NCBI GenBank assembly: GCA_002329405.1
Contig: DCTE01000145.1
Coordinates: 1 to 5,881, forward strand
Length of the DNA: 5,881 bases
Origin: Ruminococcaceae bacterium UBA1448
GTDB taxonomy: Bacteria; Bacillota; Clostridia; Oscillospirales; Ruminococcaceae
Direction: 5' to 3'
The notes under the pieces: model-generated
Seen by the model: the letters and a program-made list of their open reading frames with translations, nothing else
What the model was told of the DNA's origin: nothing
The model's database searches: none
Position numbers and translations under genes: made by a program
Part shown: piece by piece, positions 5,221 through 5,881 of the stretch
How the letters are laid out: each line of letters begins with the position of its first letter
Position numbering within the stretch: the first letter of the stretch is position 1

Positions 5221-5881
5221 TCAATAGATCGAACCGGTTGTGCGGGGGAAGGGGATGACGTCACGGATGTTCTCAACGCCGGTCATATACATGACCAGAC
5301 GCTCGAACCCGAGACCGAACCCGCAGTGCTTGGTCCCGCCATAGCGGCGCAGGTTGAGGTACCAGTCGTAGTCTTCCTCGTTCAGCCCAAAGTTCTTCAT
5401 CGCGGCGGTCAGATAATCCAGCCGTTCCTCTCTCTGGGAACCGCCGACAATCTCGCCGATGCCGGGTACCAGCAGGTCGACAGCCGCGACCGTCTTGCCG
5501 TCGTCGTTCAGGCGCATATAAAACGCCTTGATCTCCTTCGGGTAATCGGTGACAAAGACCGGTTTTTTGAAGACCTGTTCGGTCAGGTAGCGTTCATGCT
5601 CGGTCTGCAAATCACAGCCCCAGAAGACGGGGTATTTGAACTCGTCCTTGTGTTCTTCCAGCAGCTTGATTGCTTCGGTATAGGTGACATGGGCAAATTC
5701 CGCGTCCAGCAGCCCGCGCAGACGCTCGATCAGCCCCTTGTCATAGAAGTTGTTGCAAAACTGCAATTCATCCGGGCAATGTTCCAGCACATACCCGATG
5801 ACATACTTGATCATGTCATGGATGCACGCCATGTCGTCCTCAAGGTCGGCAAACGCCATCTCCGGCTCGATCATCCAGAAC
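5221..5881 (-). CDS. asnS: Asparaginyl-tRNA synthetase, C-terminal part (partial, N terminus beyond window)
   Basis: The visible 219 complete codons form the C-terminal half of the class II catalytic domain of cytoplasmic AsnRS, which charges tRNA-Asn with asparagine using ATP. Seen: the AsnRS-type segment FWMIEPEMAFADL at the cut end; KKPVFVTDYPKEIKAFYMR and VDLLVPGIGEIVGGSQRE in the middle; and class II motif 3, GFGLGFERLVMY, beginning 33 residues before the C terminus, whose Arg contacts ATP. WMIEPEMAFADL separates it from aspartyl-tRNA synthetase. The protein ends shortly after PFPRT, as expected for AsnRS, with a TGA stop at 5221-5223. It is a housekeeping gene with no sign of disruption. 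Confidence 0.96.
   Translation of the reverse strand, partial: FWMIEPEMAFADLEDDMACIHDMIKYVIGYVLEHCPDELQFCNNFYDKGLIERLRGLLDAEFAHVTYTEAIKLLEEHKDEFKYPVFWGCDLQTEHERYLTEQVFKKPVFVTDYPKEIKAFYMRLNDDGKTVAAVDLLVPGIGEIVGGSQREERLDYLTAAMKNFGLNEEDYDWYLNLRRYGGTKHCGFGLGFERLVMYMTGVENIRDVIPFPRTTGSIY

Overview
The window looks like chromosomal DNA of a GC-rich Clostridia-type Firmicute (Oscillospiraceae/Ruminococcaceae-like). This is inferred from strong AGGAGG ribosome sites, sigma-A-type promoters with 17-bp spacers, heavy use of CTG, CCG and GGC codons, and the gene families present. All five genes lie on the minus strand, so transcription runs right to left. The gene at each end is cut by the window edge.

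From right to left: (1) 5881-5221 is the C-terminal part of asparaginyl-tRNA synthetase (asnS), followed by a GC-rich stem-loop with a short T-run. (2) 5130-4015 encodes a 371-residue membrane transporter of the ion transporter superfamily (SLC13/CitMHS/ArsB type). (3) 3892-3275 encodes a small flavodoxin-fold oxidoreductase with a C-x2-C-x2-C-x5-C cluster motif. It has its own promoter (TTGGCA, 17 bp, TATAAT) and a strong intrinsic terminator at 3202-3247. (4) 3032-2652 encodes a BlaI/MecI-family winged-helix repressor. (5) From 2650 to the left edge, one uninterrupted frame of 883 codons encodes a BlaR1/MecR1-like M56 membrane metalloprotease, starting one base after the repressor stop codon.

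Genes 4 and 5 form the most interesting unit, a repressor plus protease two-gene signalling operon. It has a perfect TTGACA -35 box, an extended -10 box, and an 18-bp inverted repeat just downstream of the predicted transcription start that looks like an autoregulatory operator. The repressor keeps the Asn-Phe pair at which BlaI and MecI are cleaved. The protease has the full BlaR1 membrane and protease layout (four membrane segments, HELIH, a CDEA glutamate). After the fourth membrane segment, however, it carries at least 500 residues of predicted extracellular sequence in which I see no penicillin-binding sensor. It also has an unusually long low-complexity loop between membrane segments 2 and 3. 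A BlaR-type relay that senses something other than a beta-lactam is therefore plausible, but this is an inference.

No tRNA, rRNA, CRISPR array, insertion sequence or phage gene was seen. No stretch longer than 300 bases lacks a gene; the largest gap, between the oxidoreductase and the repressor (3033-3274), holds a terminator, two overlapping GC-rich hairpins, and the repressor promoter and operator.
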